From Nisaea nitritireducens (GTDB taxonomy: Bacteria > Pseudomonadota > Alphaproteobacteria > Thalassobaculales > Thalassobaculaceae), in contig NZ_JACZFS010000051.1 in NCBI RefSeq assembly GCF_014904795.1, forward strand, positions 1-64,000: 64,000 nucleotides of DNA, in the 5' to 3' direction. The translations under genes were made by a program, and so were the position numbers. The notes beneath the pieces were generated by a model. That model saw nothing but the letters and a program-made list of their open reading frames with translations. It was not told the DNA's origin and searched no databases. Of this stretch, positions 53,611 to 61,946 are shown piece after piece. Position 1 is the stretch's first letter. The number at the start of each line of letters is the position of its first letter.

Positions 53611-54435
53611 GTGACAGCAGCCCCGCCCCCTACCCGGCACCGGAAGTTCCGCGCCATCTTCATCTCGGATATCCACCTGGGAACCCGGCATTGCCAGGCT
53701 GAATTATTTACCGAGTTCATGAACAAGCATGAGTCAGACCGGATCTATCTGATCGGCGATATCGTCGATGGCTGGCGGCTCAAGAAGTCATGGTACTGGC
53801 CCCAGTCTCACGAAAACGCAGTTCAATTGGTGTTGAGAAAAGCGAAAACCGGCGCAGAGGTTTGCTACATCCCCGGGAACCATGACGAGTTCGTCCGGCG
53901 GTATGCAGGCCGCAGGATCGACGGGGTGGAGATACGCGATCATGTGATCCATACGACGGCGAATGGCCGCCGCTATCTGGTAACGCACGGCGACCAGTAC
54001 GACGTGGTGATCCAGAACGCCAAATGGCTGGCCTATCTCGGGGACTGTTTCTACGAGTTCGCCCTCTGGACAAACACCTGGCTGAACTGGGTGCGCGGGC
54101 ATATGGGGCTGAAATACTGGTCGTTGGGCGCCTTCGCGAAACGCCATGTGAAGAGCTTCGTCAACATCATCAGCGACTTCGAGGCCGTGGTCGCGGAAGA
54201 GGTCCGGGACCAGGAGCTGGACGGTGTGATCTGCGGTCATATCCATCACGCCATGAGCCGGGAGATGAACGGTATTCACTACGTCAATACCGGCGACTGG
54301 GTCGAAAGCTGCACAGCGGTCGTCGAGCATCATGACGGCACCCTGGAAGTGCTCTATTGGGAAGAGCTGTCGCAGGAGCTGGAGCGTTATTCCGGGATCG
54401 CGCTCGATCCGGAATATGATAAACGGGCTTCGTAA
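53611..54435 (+). CDS. LpxH-like metallophosphoesterase
   Basis: A 274-residue calcineurin-like phosphoesterase with all metal motifs: ISDIHLGTRHCQ, GDIVDGW, PGNHDEFVRRY, VTHGDQYD and GHIHHAM. It resembles the UDP-2,3-diacylglucosamine diphosphatase group of lipid A synthesis, but this longer alphaproteobacterial form is usually paired with a glycosyltransferase, as here, and may act on another lipid diphosphate. GTG start; the overlapping ATG at 53609 is out of frame. The glycosyltransferase starts 51 bases downstream. Confidence 0.9.
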   Translation: MTAAPPPTRHRKFRAIFISDIHLGTRHCQAELFTEFMNKHESDRIYLIGDIVDGWRLKKSWYWPQSHENAVQLVLRKAKTGAEVCYIPGNHDEFVRRYAGRRIDGVEIRDHVIHTTANGRRYLVTHGDQYDVVIQNAKWLAYLGDCFYEFALWTNTWLNWVRGHMGLKYWSLGAFAKRHVKSFVNIISDFEAVVAEEVRDQELDGVICGHIHHAMSREMNGIHYVNTGDWVESCTAVVEHHDGTLEVLYWEELSQELERYSGIALDPEYDKRAS

Positions 54436-54486
54436 GACTCCAGGGTGACGCCCCCCAGCATCGGTGATGTGCTTTAGGATTGAGAT

Positions 54487-55515
54487 ATGACGTCGATACT
54501 CATCGTCACGGATGCCTGGCTTCCGCAGGTCAACGGCGTCGTCCGTTCTCTGGAATGGACGGCACGGGAGCTGAAGAAAATGGGTGTCCGGGTAGAGTTT
54601 CTATCGCCGCAGGAATTCGTGACCATCCCGTGCCCGACCTACCCTGACATCCGGCTCTCCCTGACACATCGCCGTGCCGTTCAGCGACGCATGGCCGCCT
54701 ATGGATGCGAGCATCTGCATATCGCGACAGAAGGCCCGCTCGGATTGCTGGCGGCCTCCGCCGCTCGGCGCATGGGGATGTCCTACACAACCGGGTATCA
54801 CACGCGGTTTCCGGAATATGTGGAGGCACGCTGGCCGCTTCCGGTCTCCTGGTTCTATGCCTGGTTCCGCAGGTTCCATAATTTCGGCGCCGGCTGCATG
54901 GTCGCGACGGAAACGCTGCGAGCAGATCTTGAGAGCCGGGGCTTCCGGAATCTGAAGATGTGGTCCCGCGGGGTGGATGCTGATCTGTTCCGACCGACCG
55001 AAGCCTCCGTGCTGCCGCCGGACCTGCCGCGGCCGATCTTCATCAATGTCGGACGCGTTTCGGTCGAGAAGAACATCAAGGCCTTCCTGGATCTGGATCT
55101 GCCCGGCTCGAAAGTCATCGTCGGTGACGGCCCGCAGCTGGCCAGCCTTCGCGAGGAATATCCGGAAGCCTATTTCACGGGCGCGAAATCCGGAGAAGAT
55201 CTCGCCAGGCACTTTGCCAGCGCCGACGTCTTCGTCTTTCCCTCGCTGACGGACACGTTCGGGCTGGTACTGCTTGAAGCGCTGGCCTGCGGTGTTCCGG
55301 TTGCCGCCTATCCGGTCATGGGGCCCCGCGATGTCATCGGCGATAGTGGTGCCGGCATTCTCTCCGAAGACCTGCGCCAGGCCGCCCTCGATGCCTTGAA
55401 GATCCCGGCTGACCGTTGTCGCGCCTGGGCCCTCAAATACAGCTGGGCATCCTGCACGCAGCAATTTCTGGATAATGCCGTAGCGGCTCAAACGTCACAG
55501 GAAACCGGGCTTTAG
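54487..55515 (+). CDS. GT4-family glycosyltransferase (mannosyltransferase-like)
   Basis: A 342-residue GT-B glycosyltransferase. The N-terminal domain begins ILIVTDAWLPQVNGVVRSLE, the acceptor region includes HIATEGPLGLLAASAARRMG, and the donor-binding domain has FINVGRVSVEKNIKAFLDLD and FVFPSLTDTFGLVLLEALAC with the E-x7-E pattern. It resembles GDP-mannose-dependent alpha-mannosyltransferases acting on phosphatidylinositol or glycolipids. With the upstream phosphoesterase it forms a small lipid-glycan module. Confidence 0.92.
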   Translation: MTSILIVTDAWLPQVNGVVRSLEWTARELKKMGVRVEFLSPQEFVTIPCPTYPDIRLSLTHRRAVQRRMAAYGCEHLHIATEGPLGLLAASAARRMGMSYTTGYHTRFPEYVEARWPLPVSWFYAWFRRFHNFGAGCMVATETLRADLESRGFRNLKMWSRGVDADLFRPTEASVLPPDLPRPIFINVGRVSVEKNIKAFLDLDLPGSKVIVGDGPQLASLREEYPEAYFTGAKSGEDLARHFASADVFVFPSLTDTFGLVLLEALACGVPVAAYPVMGPRDVIGDSGAGILSEDLRQAALDALKIPADRCRAWALKYSWASCTQQFLDNAVAAQTSQETGL

Positions 55516-55523
55516 CCGGAGCT

Positions 55524-57059
55524 TTACCCGGCCAGCGCGACCGGGGTGGTTTTTTCCCGTGCCTTCAGAAGCTCTTCCGTCAGCCCGCCCCCGGCATCGG
55601 TGATCCGCAGCGGCTCGAAACACTTCTCGAACTGCGACGGCAGCGGGACCAGCGGCGTGTAGGCTGAGCGCAGGCCATCGCTCATCGCACAATAGGTCAG
55701 TGGCGGTTCTTTGCGCGATTGGCTCATCTGCCTCAAGTTGCCCAGGTTAATTCTACCGCCGAAGCGGTGCAGCGGGCGGATCATCGCCAGCGCCGTCTGA
55801 TCCAAGTCGAAATGCCTGCGCCAATGCCAGGCGTGTTTGACCGTATGGCGGGCCAGGGCGCGTTTACGGCCCTTGAACTGCATGAGGTCGGCGACAAAGG
55901 GCACGACTTTCTCAAGCGGCTCCTTCGGCCATTCGACGACCTTTTGCCCGTCCATATCGCTGAGCAGAAGATTGGGCATCAGACGGCCGGCCCGAGCCGC
56001 ATCGTCGAAATACGGGGTTCCAAGAATCGGAATGGTCAGAGACAGCAGTCCCGGCAGGGGAATGGTCGGATCCTCCAGCACCGCGTTCAACTGGCTGTCC
56101 ACATCGGCGATGGTCTGCTGGGAAAAATCGACGATCATTCCATAGTCGAAGAACATGCCGTTCTCGGCGCATAGTTTCGTCAATGCGCGCGGGTCCGACG
56201 TCAGGCTCTGCTTCTTGTTGAAGGATCTGAGAACTTCGGGATCAAAAGATTCCACGCCGGAAAAAATACCCTTGCAGCCATTCCTGGCCATCAGTTCGAC
56301 ATTTTCCGGATGCTTGAAAAAATCCCCTGTGACCAGAGCGCCCCACCCACGGAACTGCCCTTGTCGCCAGCGCTCTCCGATCAGCTCAACGCGTCGCTCG
56401 AAACTTTGCCGGTCGTTGCCGTAGAAATTGTTGTCCAGAACCATGACACCCAGCACGCGCTTCATGGCGTCGAGCTGACTTGTGATGGATTGTTCCGAGT
56501 GGGACACGAATTTCCGCCCCTCCCCGGTGAGGGAGCAGAACGAGCAGGCGAAATTGCAGTTCTTCGTCGTCTCCAGATATCCAACACCCATCGACGGCAC
56601 AGCGAGATCGAACCGCGGCGCAGTGCTCTCGGAAACGTAGTCGGATCCCCACAGATCTTCGATTACCTGCGGTATTTCCTCCACGTCGCCCTGGCAGGCG
56701 TAGTCGAAACTCTCGGCGCAGATACTGGGCAGTGCGCGGGCAATCGGGCCGCCGATCACCGTGACGACCGCGGGGTTGGCGTTTCTGAAATAAGCGGAAA
56801 GCTGATGCGCCCGGTCGAAGGCTGCCGTCAGGCCGGTGAAAATGACGAGGTCGGGCCAGTCGAACAACCGCGTATCCAGCAGCGCCCCATGAAACACCTC
56901 GTCCCAGACCCGCACGTTACACAGATCGGCATTGAAATGGCCGGCCAGATAGTACGGCGCCATCGCTCGCGGGATGAACCAACGCGTGGGCGTCGATGAC
57001 CGCCACGGGTCGAAATAGGCATTGATGATCAGAACATTCTGTTTTCTTTTCAAGCGCAT
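55524..57059 (-). CDS. B12-binding-domain radical SAM protein
   Basis: A 511-residue radical SAM enzyme. Residues about 8-140 have the Rossmann pattern of a B12-binding domain (NVLIINAYFDPWRSSTPTRW, VVTVIGGPIARALP), though no DxHxxG motif is obvious. The 4Fe-4S cysteines are Cys168, Cys172 and Cys175 in KNCNFACSFCSLTGEGRKF. The substrate is unknown; relatives methylate or ring-contract lipids and peptides. ATG at 57059 chosen, weak ribosome site. It is divergent from a cyclic-nucleotide-binding/CPBP fusion with about 150 bases between. Confidence 0.9.
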   Translation of the reverse strand: MRLKRKQNVLIINAYFDPWRSSTPTRWFIPRAMAPYYLAGHFNADLCNVRVWDEVFHGALLDTRLFDWPDLVIFTGLTAAFDRAHQLSAYFRNANPAVVTVIGGPIARALPSICAESFDYACQGDVEEIPQVIEDLWGSDYVSESTAPRFDLAVPSMGVGYLETTKNCNFACSFCSLTGEGRKFVSHSEQSITSQLDAMKRVLGVMVLDNNFYGNDRQSFERRVELIGERWRQGQFRGWGALVTGDFFKHPENVELMARNGCKGIFSGVESFDPEVLRSFNKKQSLTSDPRALTKLCAENGMFFDYGMIVDFSQQTIADVDSQLNAVLEDPTIPLPGLLSLTIPILGTPYFDDAARAGRLMPNLLLSDMDGQKVVEWPKEPLEKVVPFVADLMQFKGRKRALARHTVKHAWHWRRHFDLDQTALAMIRPLHRFGGRINLGNLRQMSQSRKEPPLTYCAMSDGLRSAYTPLVPLPSQFEKCFEPLRITDAGGGLTEELLKAREKTTPVALAG

Positions 57060-57207
57060 ACCCAAATTTCAGATCGACATTCGGAAAGCCCGATCGTGGC
57101 AGGTTATTCAACTCTCGCGGTTTGGTCTGTGGCATTGTCCAGTTGACAATCACCGCCACGATGAGCGGATATCCCTCCTCGCTTCACGAACTTGATCAAA
57201 GGTCTTC

Positions 57208-58317
57208 ATGGAAGACGCATCCCTGAACATTGCTCAAACCCTGAGCGCGCACCCTACTTTCGCAAATCTCGGCCCGGAGACCATACAAGCGATCGCCTCC
57301 GTTTCAAGAATGACGGAAGCCTCGCCGGGCGAGCTGATTGTTCAGGAAGGCGATGAAAAAACGGATCTTTTTCTGTTCGTGTCAGGCTCTGCCGATGCTG
57401 TCAGGGAGTCCAGTGACGGAGACTCCGTCATTCTCAACTCGATCGCTGCCGGAGACTGTATCGGCGAGTTGGCATTCCTCGATGGCGGTAGCCGGTCTGC
57501 ATCCGTCCGGGCGACGACGCCCTGCACGCTGATCATGATCCCGGCGGACGCCCTGCGAAACGCCGCAAATGCATCGGCAGTCATCGGTGAGCTGAAAGGC
57601 GCGCTTGCATCGGTCGTTGTCAAACGGGCGCGCAGCCTCAGCGATGAAATGCTCGCTTCGCTTCGGAAGCAGCTTGAGATCAAGACGATCCAGAATCAGT
57701 TCGGATACTTTCTGATCTTCACCATCGCGATCTACATGATCTCGACGACGCTGTTCTATCTGGTTGCCGAAGATTACGTGAAGGACATCTACGACCCCGG
57801 CTTTTCCTGGCAGACCGTCGTCTTTCTGGCCATTCCGTGCCTGCTCATTATACGGATGATGCGTATTCCGCTGGCCGATCTGGGGATCAGGCGGGAAGGA
57901 TTGTGGCGATCGTTCCGAGAGACGATTGTCATCTGCGTGCTGATCACCATTCCGGTGGCTGTCTACCTTGTCTGGTTCAAGCCGGAAACGTCAGGAAACG
58001 CGCCCGGCGCAAACGTCGATATGTTTTTCCTCGTGCAGTATTTTCTGCATACGGTCGTTCAGGAAGTCGGCTCGCGCGGTCTTCTACAGGGGTTGTTCCA
58101 GAAATTTCTCGACGACACCAAAGGCCACCGCGCCGTGCTGTTGACGAGCACGATTTTCGCATCGCTCCACCTGACATTCGGTGTCGATGCCGTCGCAATC
58201 ACGTTCTTTGCCAGCATCATTTTCGGCTACGTGTATTTGCGGCAGAAGAACCTGCTCGGCGTTACCCTCCTTCACTATTGGCTTGGCGTTCTGGCGGCAG
58301 TCGCGGTTGCTTTTTAA
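57208..58317 (+). CDS. Cyclic-nucleotide-binding domain fused to a CPBP-type membrane domain
   Basis: A 369-residue protein. Residues about 15-130 are a CNB domain (GELIVQEGDEKTDLFLFVSG, GDCIGELAFLDGGSRSASVR with the phosphate-binding-cassette shape). From about residue 165 there are several membrane helices with CPBP (Rce1/Abi) motifs: QEVGSRG (Gln285-Arg290) where EExxxR is usual, FASLH (His321), and HYWLG (His356) where HxxxN is usual. The first Glu and the Asn are thus changed, so protease activity is uncertain. The fusion itself is unusual and suggests a signal-gated membrane protein. A strong hairpin follows. Confidence 0.85.
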   Translation: MEDASLNIAQTLSAHPTFANLGPETIQAIASVSRMTEASPGELIVQEGDEKTDLFLFVSGSADAVRESSDGDSVILNSIAAGDCIGELAFLDGGSRSASVRATTPCTLIMIPADALRNAANASAVIGELKGALASVVVKRARSLSDEMLASLRKQLEIKTIQNQFGYFLIFTIAIYMISTTLFYLVAEDYVKDIYDPGFSWQTVVFLAIPCLLIIRMMRIPLADLGIRREGLWRSFRETIVICVLITIPVAVYLVWFKPETSGNAPGANVDMFFLVQYFLHTVVQEVGSRGLLQGLFQKFLDDTKGHRAVLLTSTIFASLHLTFGVDAVAITFFASIIFGYVYLRQKNLLGVTLLHYWLGVLAAVAVAF

Positions 58318-58355
58318 GATCCCGCCTTCGTCACGAATGAAGTGAATTCTGTCGT

Positions 58356-58388
58356 GCCGCTTCCGTGGCCTCACGCCGCGGAAGCGGC
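58356..58388 (+). terminator. Strong hairpin after the CNB-CPBP gene
   Basis: Arms GCCGCTTCCG (58356-58365) and CGGAAGCGGC (58379-58388) pair perfectly and the inner TGGC/GCCG bases extend the stem to a 5-base loop. No T-run follows. It separates the fusion gene from the LuxP-like gene. Confidence 0.55.
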
Positions 58389-58548
58389 GACCGGATTTAC
58401 GAGGCCAGCAAACGGAAAGCGCCCTGGCCGCCAGAACCTTGTAACGCCAAGTTGTATGCAGCACGCGTGAAGCGTGCGTTAGTCTGAGCTCTCATGTAAA
58501 GTAACGTGAAAAGCAGGCCCGTGGACCGGCATCCATAAGGAGCTATGC

Positions 58549-59664
58549 GTGAGGAAGCTTCTAAAAGTACTGGTACTGGCTGCAGCAATTATTCCAGGTA
58601 CCTTTGGTCCAGCGACGGTTTCGGCGCAAGGCGATCCACGATTTATCGAACTGGATGCCTTTTTCAGCGCGAATCCGGATGAACTGGGTAAGTCAGAGAC
58701 TTTTGCGCGATGGATTCAGGAAGCGGCGCGCCCTCTCAAAATACCGGTCAAGACACCCGTTACCATCCACATCATCTATCCCGGCCTGCAGCAGTCGGAT
58801 TACTGGCGCCGCAGCGTCAAATCCTTCACTGCCCGCATGGACGAAATCGGAATCCCGCACAAAGTCACGTCGCTTTTCACCAAGAGCGCGGAAGATCTTC
58901 GCTTGCAAGAGCAGGCCATCGGGGAAGTGCTCCGGCAAAAGCCGGACTTCCTCATCTTCACGCTCGACGCCCTGAGGCACAAGGGAATGATCTCCCGGGT
59001 GCTGGCTTCCCGAGACACGAAAGTGATCTTGCAGAACATCACCACGCCGCTGACTGACCTCGGCCCGCCATCGCCTCTGCTCTATGTCGGTTTCGATCAT
59101 GGCGTCGGTTCAAGAATGCTTGCAGACGCACATATCGCGCGGGCAGGCAAGAAAGCGCGGTACGCTATTTTTTACGGGCCCGTGGGTTATGTCAGCAAGA
59201 TGCGTGGAGGAACCTTCAAGCGGAGAATATCCGCTCTCACCGACTACCAGCTCGTCGCGGAATACTATGTCGGTTTCGACCGCGCGCAGGCACGCAGGGC
59301 CGCGCTCGATCTTTTCAGGATAGAAAAGGATCTCAGCTTTGTTTTTGCCGCCTCGACTGACATCGCGCACGGCATCACGGATGCCCTGGACGAGTTGGGG
59401 CTTCTCGGCACCGTCAAGGTGAACGGCTGGGGCGGTGGCAGCAGTGAGCTTACTGCCATACGGAATCACGAGATCGATTTCACGGTAATGCGGATGAATG
59501 ACGACAATGGCATCGCCATGGCCGAGGCGATCAGGATGACTCTGGAAGATGAAATACAGGAGATCCCCCAGGTCTTCTCCGGTGCTTTCTCCATGGTGGA
59601 TCAAACGACCTCCGACGAAACGCTGGAGACACTGGTCGACCAAGCGTTCCGGTACTCGAGGTAG
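58549..59664 (+). CDS. luxP: LuxP-like periplasmic AI-2 binding protein
   Basis: A 371-residue periplasmic protein (signal peptide ending near VSAQ, residue 27) that resembles Vibrio LuxP along its length. Residues matching the known AI-2 contacts of Vibrio LuxP are all kept: Gln81, Ser83 and Trp86 in PGLQQSDYW, Asn163 in LQNITTP, Arg219 in KMRGGTF, Thr270-Asp271 in ASTDIAHG, Trp294 in VNGWGGGS, Arg315 in VMRMNDDNG. The GTG start has AAGGAG upstream; an ATG 4 bases earlier is out of frame. A LuxQ-like kinase follows after 8 bases. Ligand binding is strongly suggested, not proven. Confidence 0.92.
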   Translation: MRKLLKVLVLAAAIIPGTFGPATVSAQGDPRFIELDAFFSANPDELGKSETFARWIQEAARPLKIPVKTPVTIHIIYPGLQQSDYWRRSVKSFTARMDEIGIPHKVTSLFTKSAEDLRLQEQAIGEVLRQKPDFLIFTLDALRHKGMISRVLASRDTKVILQNITTPLTDLGPPSPLLYVGFDHGVGSRMLADAHIARAGKKARYAIFYGPVGYVSKMRGGTFKRRISALTDYQLVAEYYVGFDRAQARRAALDLFRIEKDLSFVFAASTDIAHGITDALDELGLLGTVKVNGWGGGSSELTAIRNHEIDFTVMRMNDDNGIAMAEAIRMTLEDEIQEIPQVFSGAFSMVDQTTSDETLETLVDQAFRYSR

Positions 59665-59672
59665 CGCCTATC

Positions 59673-61859
59673 TTGACGCGCCCTGACTTTCGATATTCGA
59701 CGATCATCGCCGCCGCTTCGTTCGGGGCGATGCTAGCTATTTCCGCCATTGTCGTATGGCTCGGCTTCTGGTTCACAAGCCAGACGCTCGATGCTGAGCT
59801 GGAGCGACGCCACCAGCATTACCGCCGGTTCACGGAACTCCATTTCCGAACCCAGCTCGGGCATCTGGAAAACTTTCTCCGCGTCCTGTCGCACAATGGC
59901 CTGCTGGTGGCCAGGCTGAGAGAAAAAAACAATAGTGCGGTCGAAGAACTGCTCGGCAACGCCTTCTTCGAGTTGGACAGTGGCGTACTCGATATTCTTT
60001 TCGTGGATCCCGGCGGCGGCGAACGGCTCATCGATGTCAGCTCCAGCCCTTACAACAGCGCCTCAATCGTCCGGGACGCAGCAGCTGGCCCACTGTCAGT
60101 AGCGCCACGGCTTCTGGTGGATCACACAGCGGATGACACGACCGTTGTCGCACTGGTCAGCGGCCTGCAGATCATCGACCCGACAAGCCGGGCAGTCACA
60201 GGACGGCTATTCGGCGGTGTTATCCTGAACGATAACCCACGCGTGCTTCGCGATCTCCTGAACGATACGGATCTCAAAGCCGTTGCCTTGCTGGTTGACG
60301 GCAAGATGATCTCGGAAATCTCGATGCGCAACGAGACCCGTGGGGCAGGCAGCGATGGAACGGAAATCGATATCGCTGAAACCGGGGAAAAAATCACCAT
60401 ACCGTTTTCCGTTACGGCTGATGGTCCGGATACAATTATCGAAGCAATCCGCTCGGGAAGTCCGACTGCCGATCTTCAGAAAACCTATTTGCAGCTGCTC
60501 CCCATCGTCATCGGCCTGATCGTAGTACTCGCCGCCATGCTCAGCGGGTTCATCAGGCTGGTGACCATGCGCTCGCTTTCCAAACTGTCGCACTATGCGG
60601 ATGCCGTCGCGGCCACGATCGAGGGCGGCAGCCACATCCCGCATTTCCAGTCAGGCCCGATACGAGAATTCAACAGCCTCGGCGACACCATCGAACGTGT
60701 TTTCAGCGCGTTCCGGGAAAGCGAATATCGTGCGGAATCGGTGATCGACCGGGCACCGGCAGCGATTTTTGCCAAGGACCTGGACGGCCGATACATCATC
60801 GCCAATGCCGAATTCCTGTCCATTTTCGGTCTCCGGAAGGATCAGGTGATCGGAGTGGCGAACGAGGACCTGTTTCCAGGAGAGTTTGTTGAGGAGATAG
60901 CGGCCTTCGAGGCTTCGGCGGCGGACCGTGAAGACGGCATGGCTGTCGAACTGACCGCACCGACGGCGAACGGAGAAAGGGCCTTCCTCGGTGTCATATT
61001 CCCGCTCAGGGAGGATTCCGGCGCCATCTACGCCTACTGTACGATTCTTGCGGACATCACGGAACGAAAGAGGGCCGAGATCGGCCTCCGGCATGCCAAG
61101 GAAGAGGCCGAATTCGCCAATTCCGCAAAGACCAGTTTTCTTGCCGGCGTGAGCCACGAACTCCGGACTCCCCTGAACGCGATCATCGGATTTTCAGAGA
61201 TGATCGTGAAAGAGGTGCTGGGGAAGATCGAAAACAGGAACTATGTCGAATATGCGGAACATATCCAGTCAAGCGGCAATCATCTCCTGAGCCTGATCGG
61301 CGACGTACTCGACCTCTCGGTCATCGAGGCCCGCGGAGAAGCGGTCCGCGAGGAAGCTCTCGACATTGAACAGCTGGGCGATGACTGCGTGAGAATGATT
61401 GCCGACAGAGCGGGTGCCGCCGGTATCGACGTCTCCACCGACATCAACCTGAAAGGCCATGCTCTGAAGGCAGATGCGCGGCGGATACGGCAGATCATCA
61501 TCAATTTGCTGACCAACGCGGTTAAATTCACACCACGTGGCGGGCGCATCGAGTTGTCCGGTCAACTGCAAGAAGACGGCCGCGTCAGGTTGTCAGTCAC
61601 CGACACCGGAAGCGGTATGGACGCGGCCACCAGGGCCCATGCCTTCGAGCCGTTCATGCAAGGCAGTTCAAGCATGGTGCGCAAGGCTGAAGGAGCGGGT
61701 CTCGGGCTGGCACTGGTCAAAAAGCTGACAGAACTGCACGAAGCGGAACTGGACTGCATCAGCGCCCCCGATGAAGGCACAACAATCTCGATCCTGTTCC
61801 CGGCGCAACGTTCCGTCGCAGCGCCGCCATACCAAGCCGTTCTGGAAGTCGGACAATGA
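59673..61859 (+). CDS. luxQ: LuxQ-like sensor histidine kinase with PAS domain, no receiver
   Basis: A 728-residue inner-membrane kinase. Two membrane segments (about 10-33 and 275-300) flank a LuxQ-like periplasmic domain whose SGLQIIDPTSRAVTGRLFGG and VILNDNPRV parallel Vibrio LuxQ. A HAMP-like stretch, a PAS domain (about 355-465, VIDRAPAAIFAKDLDGRYII), HisKA with His495 (GVSHELRTPLNAIIGF) and HATPase (INLLTNAVKF, GAGLGLALVKK) follow. Vibrio LuxQ has a C-terminal receiver; this protein ends after the ATPase domain. TTG start. The output regulator is not nearby. Confidence 0.9.
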   Translation: MTRPDFRYSTIIAAASFGAMLAISAIVVWLGFWFTSQTLDAELERRHQHYRRFTELHFRTQLGHLENFLRVLSHNGLLVARLREKNNSAVEELLGNAFFELDSGVLDILFVDPGGGERLIDVSSSPYNSASIVRDAAAGPLSVAPRLLVDHTADDTTVVALVSGLQIIDPTSRAVTGRLFGGVILNDNPRVLRDLLNDTDLKAVALLVDGKMISEISMRNETRGAGSDGTEIDIAETGEKITIPFSVTADGPDTIIEAIRSGSPTADLQKTYLQLLPIVIGLIVVLAAMLSGFIRLVTMRSLSKLSHYADAVAATIEGGSHIPHFQSGPIREFNSLGDTIERVFSAFRESEYRAESVIDRAPAAIFAKDLDGRYIIANAEFLSIFGLRKDQVIGVANEDLFPGEFVEEIAAFEASAADREDGMAVELTAPTANGERAFLGVIFPLREDSGAIYAYCTILADITERKRAEIGLRHAKEEAEFANSAKTSFLAGVSHELRTPLNAIIGFSEMIVKEVLGKIENRNYVEYAEHIQSSGNHLLSLIGDVLDLSVIEARGEAVREEALDIEQLGDDCVRMIADRAGAAGIDVSTDINLKGHALKADARRIRQIIINLLTNAVKFTPRGGRIELSGQLQEDGRVRLSVTDTGSGMDAATRAHAFEPFMQGSSSMVRKAEGAGLGLALVKKLTELHEAELDCISAPDEGTTISILFPAQRSVAAPPYQAVLEVGQ

Positions 61860-61893
61860 AAAAGGCGGCGCCGTAACGGCACCGCCTTTTTTT
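61860..61893. terminator. Bidirectional terminator between luxQ-like gene and rpoD
   Basis: AAAGGCGG and CCGCCTTT arms with an inner GCCG/CGGC pair, one mismatch and a 3-base loop, flanked by an A-run and a run of seven T, form a symmetric terminator directly after the kinase stop codon and 53 bases from the rpoD stop. Confidence 0.9.
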
Positions 61894-61946
61894 AAACTGC
61901 CTTTGGATCGCCCACCCGACAGGATTTGTCCGGGTTGGGCTGAAGC

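Noticed and set aside
58549-61859. Possibility that the LuxP-like gene is an ordinary sugar ABC binding protein
   Set aside because: No ABC permease or ATPase is adjacent, a LuxQ-like kinase follows after 8 bases, and all remembered AI-2 contact residues are present.
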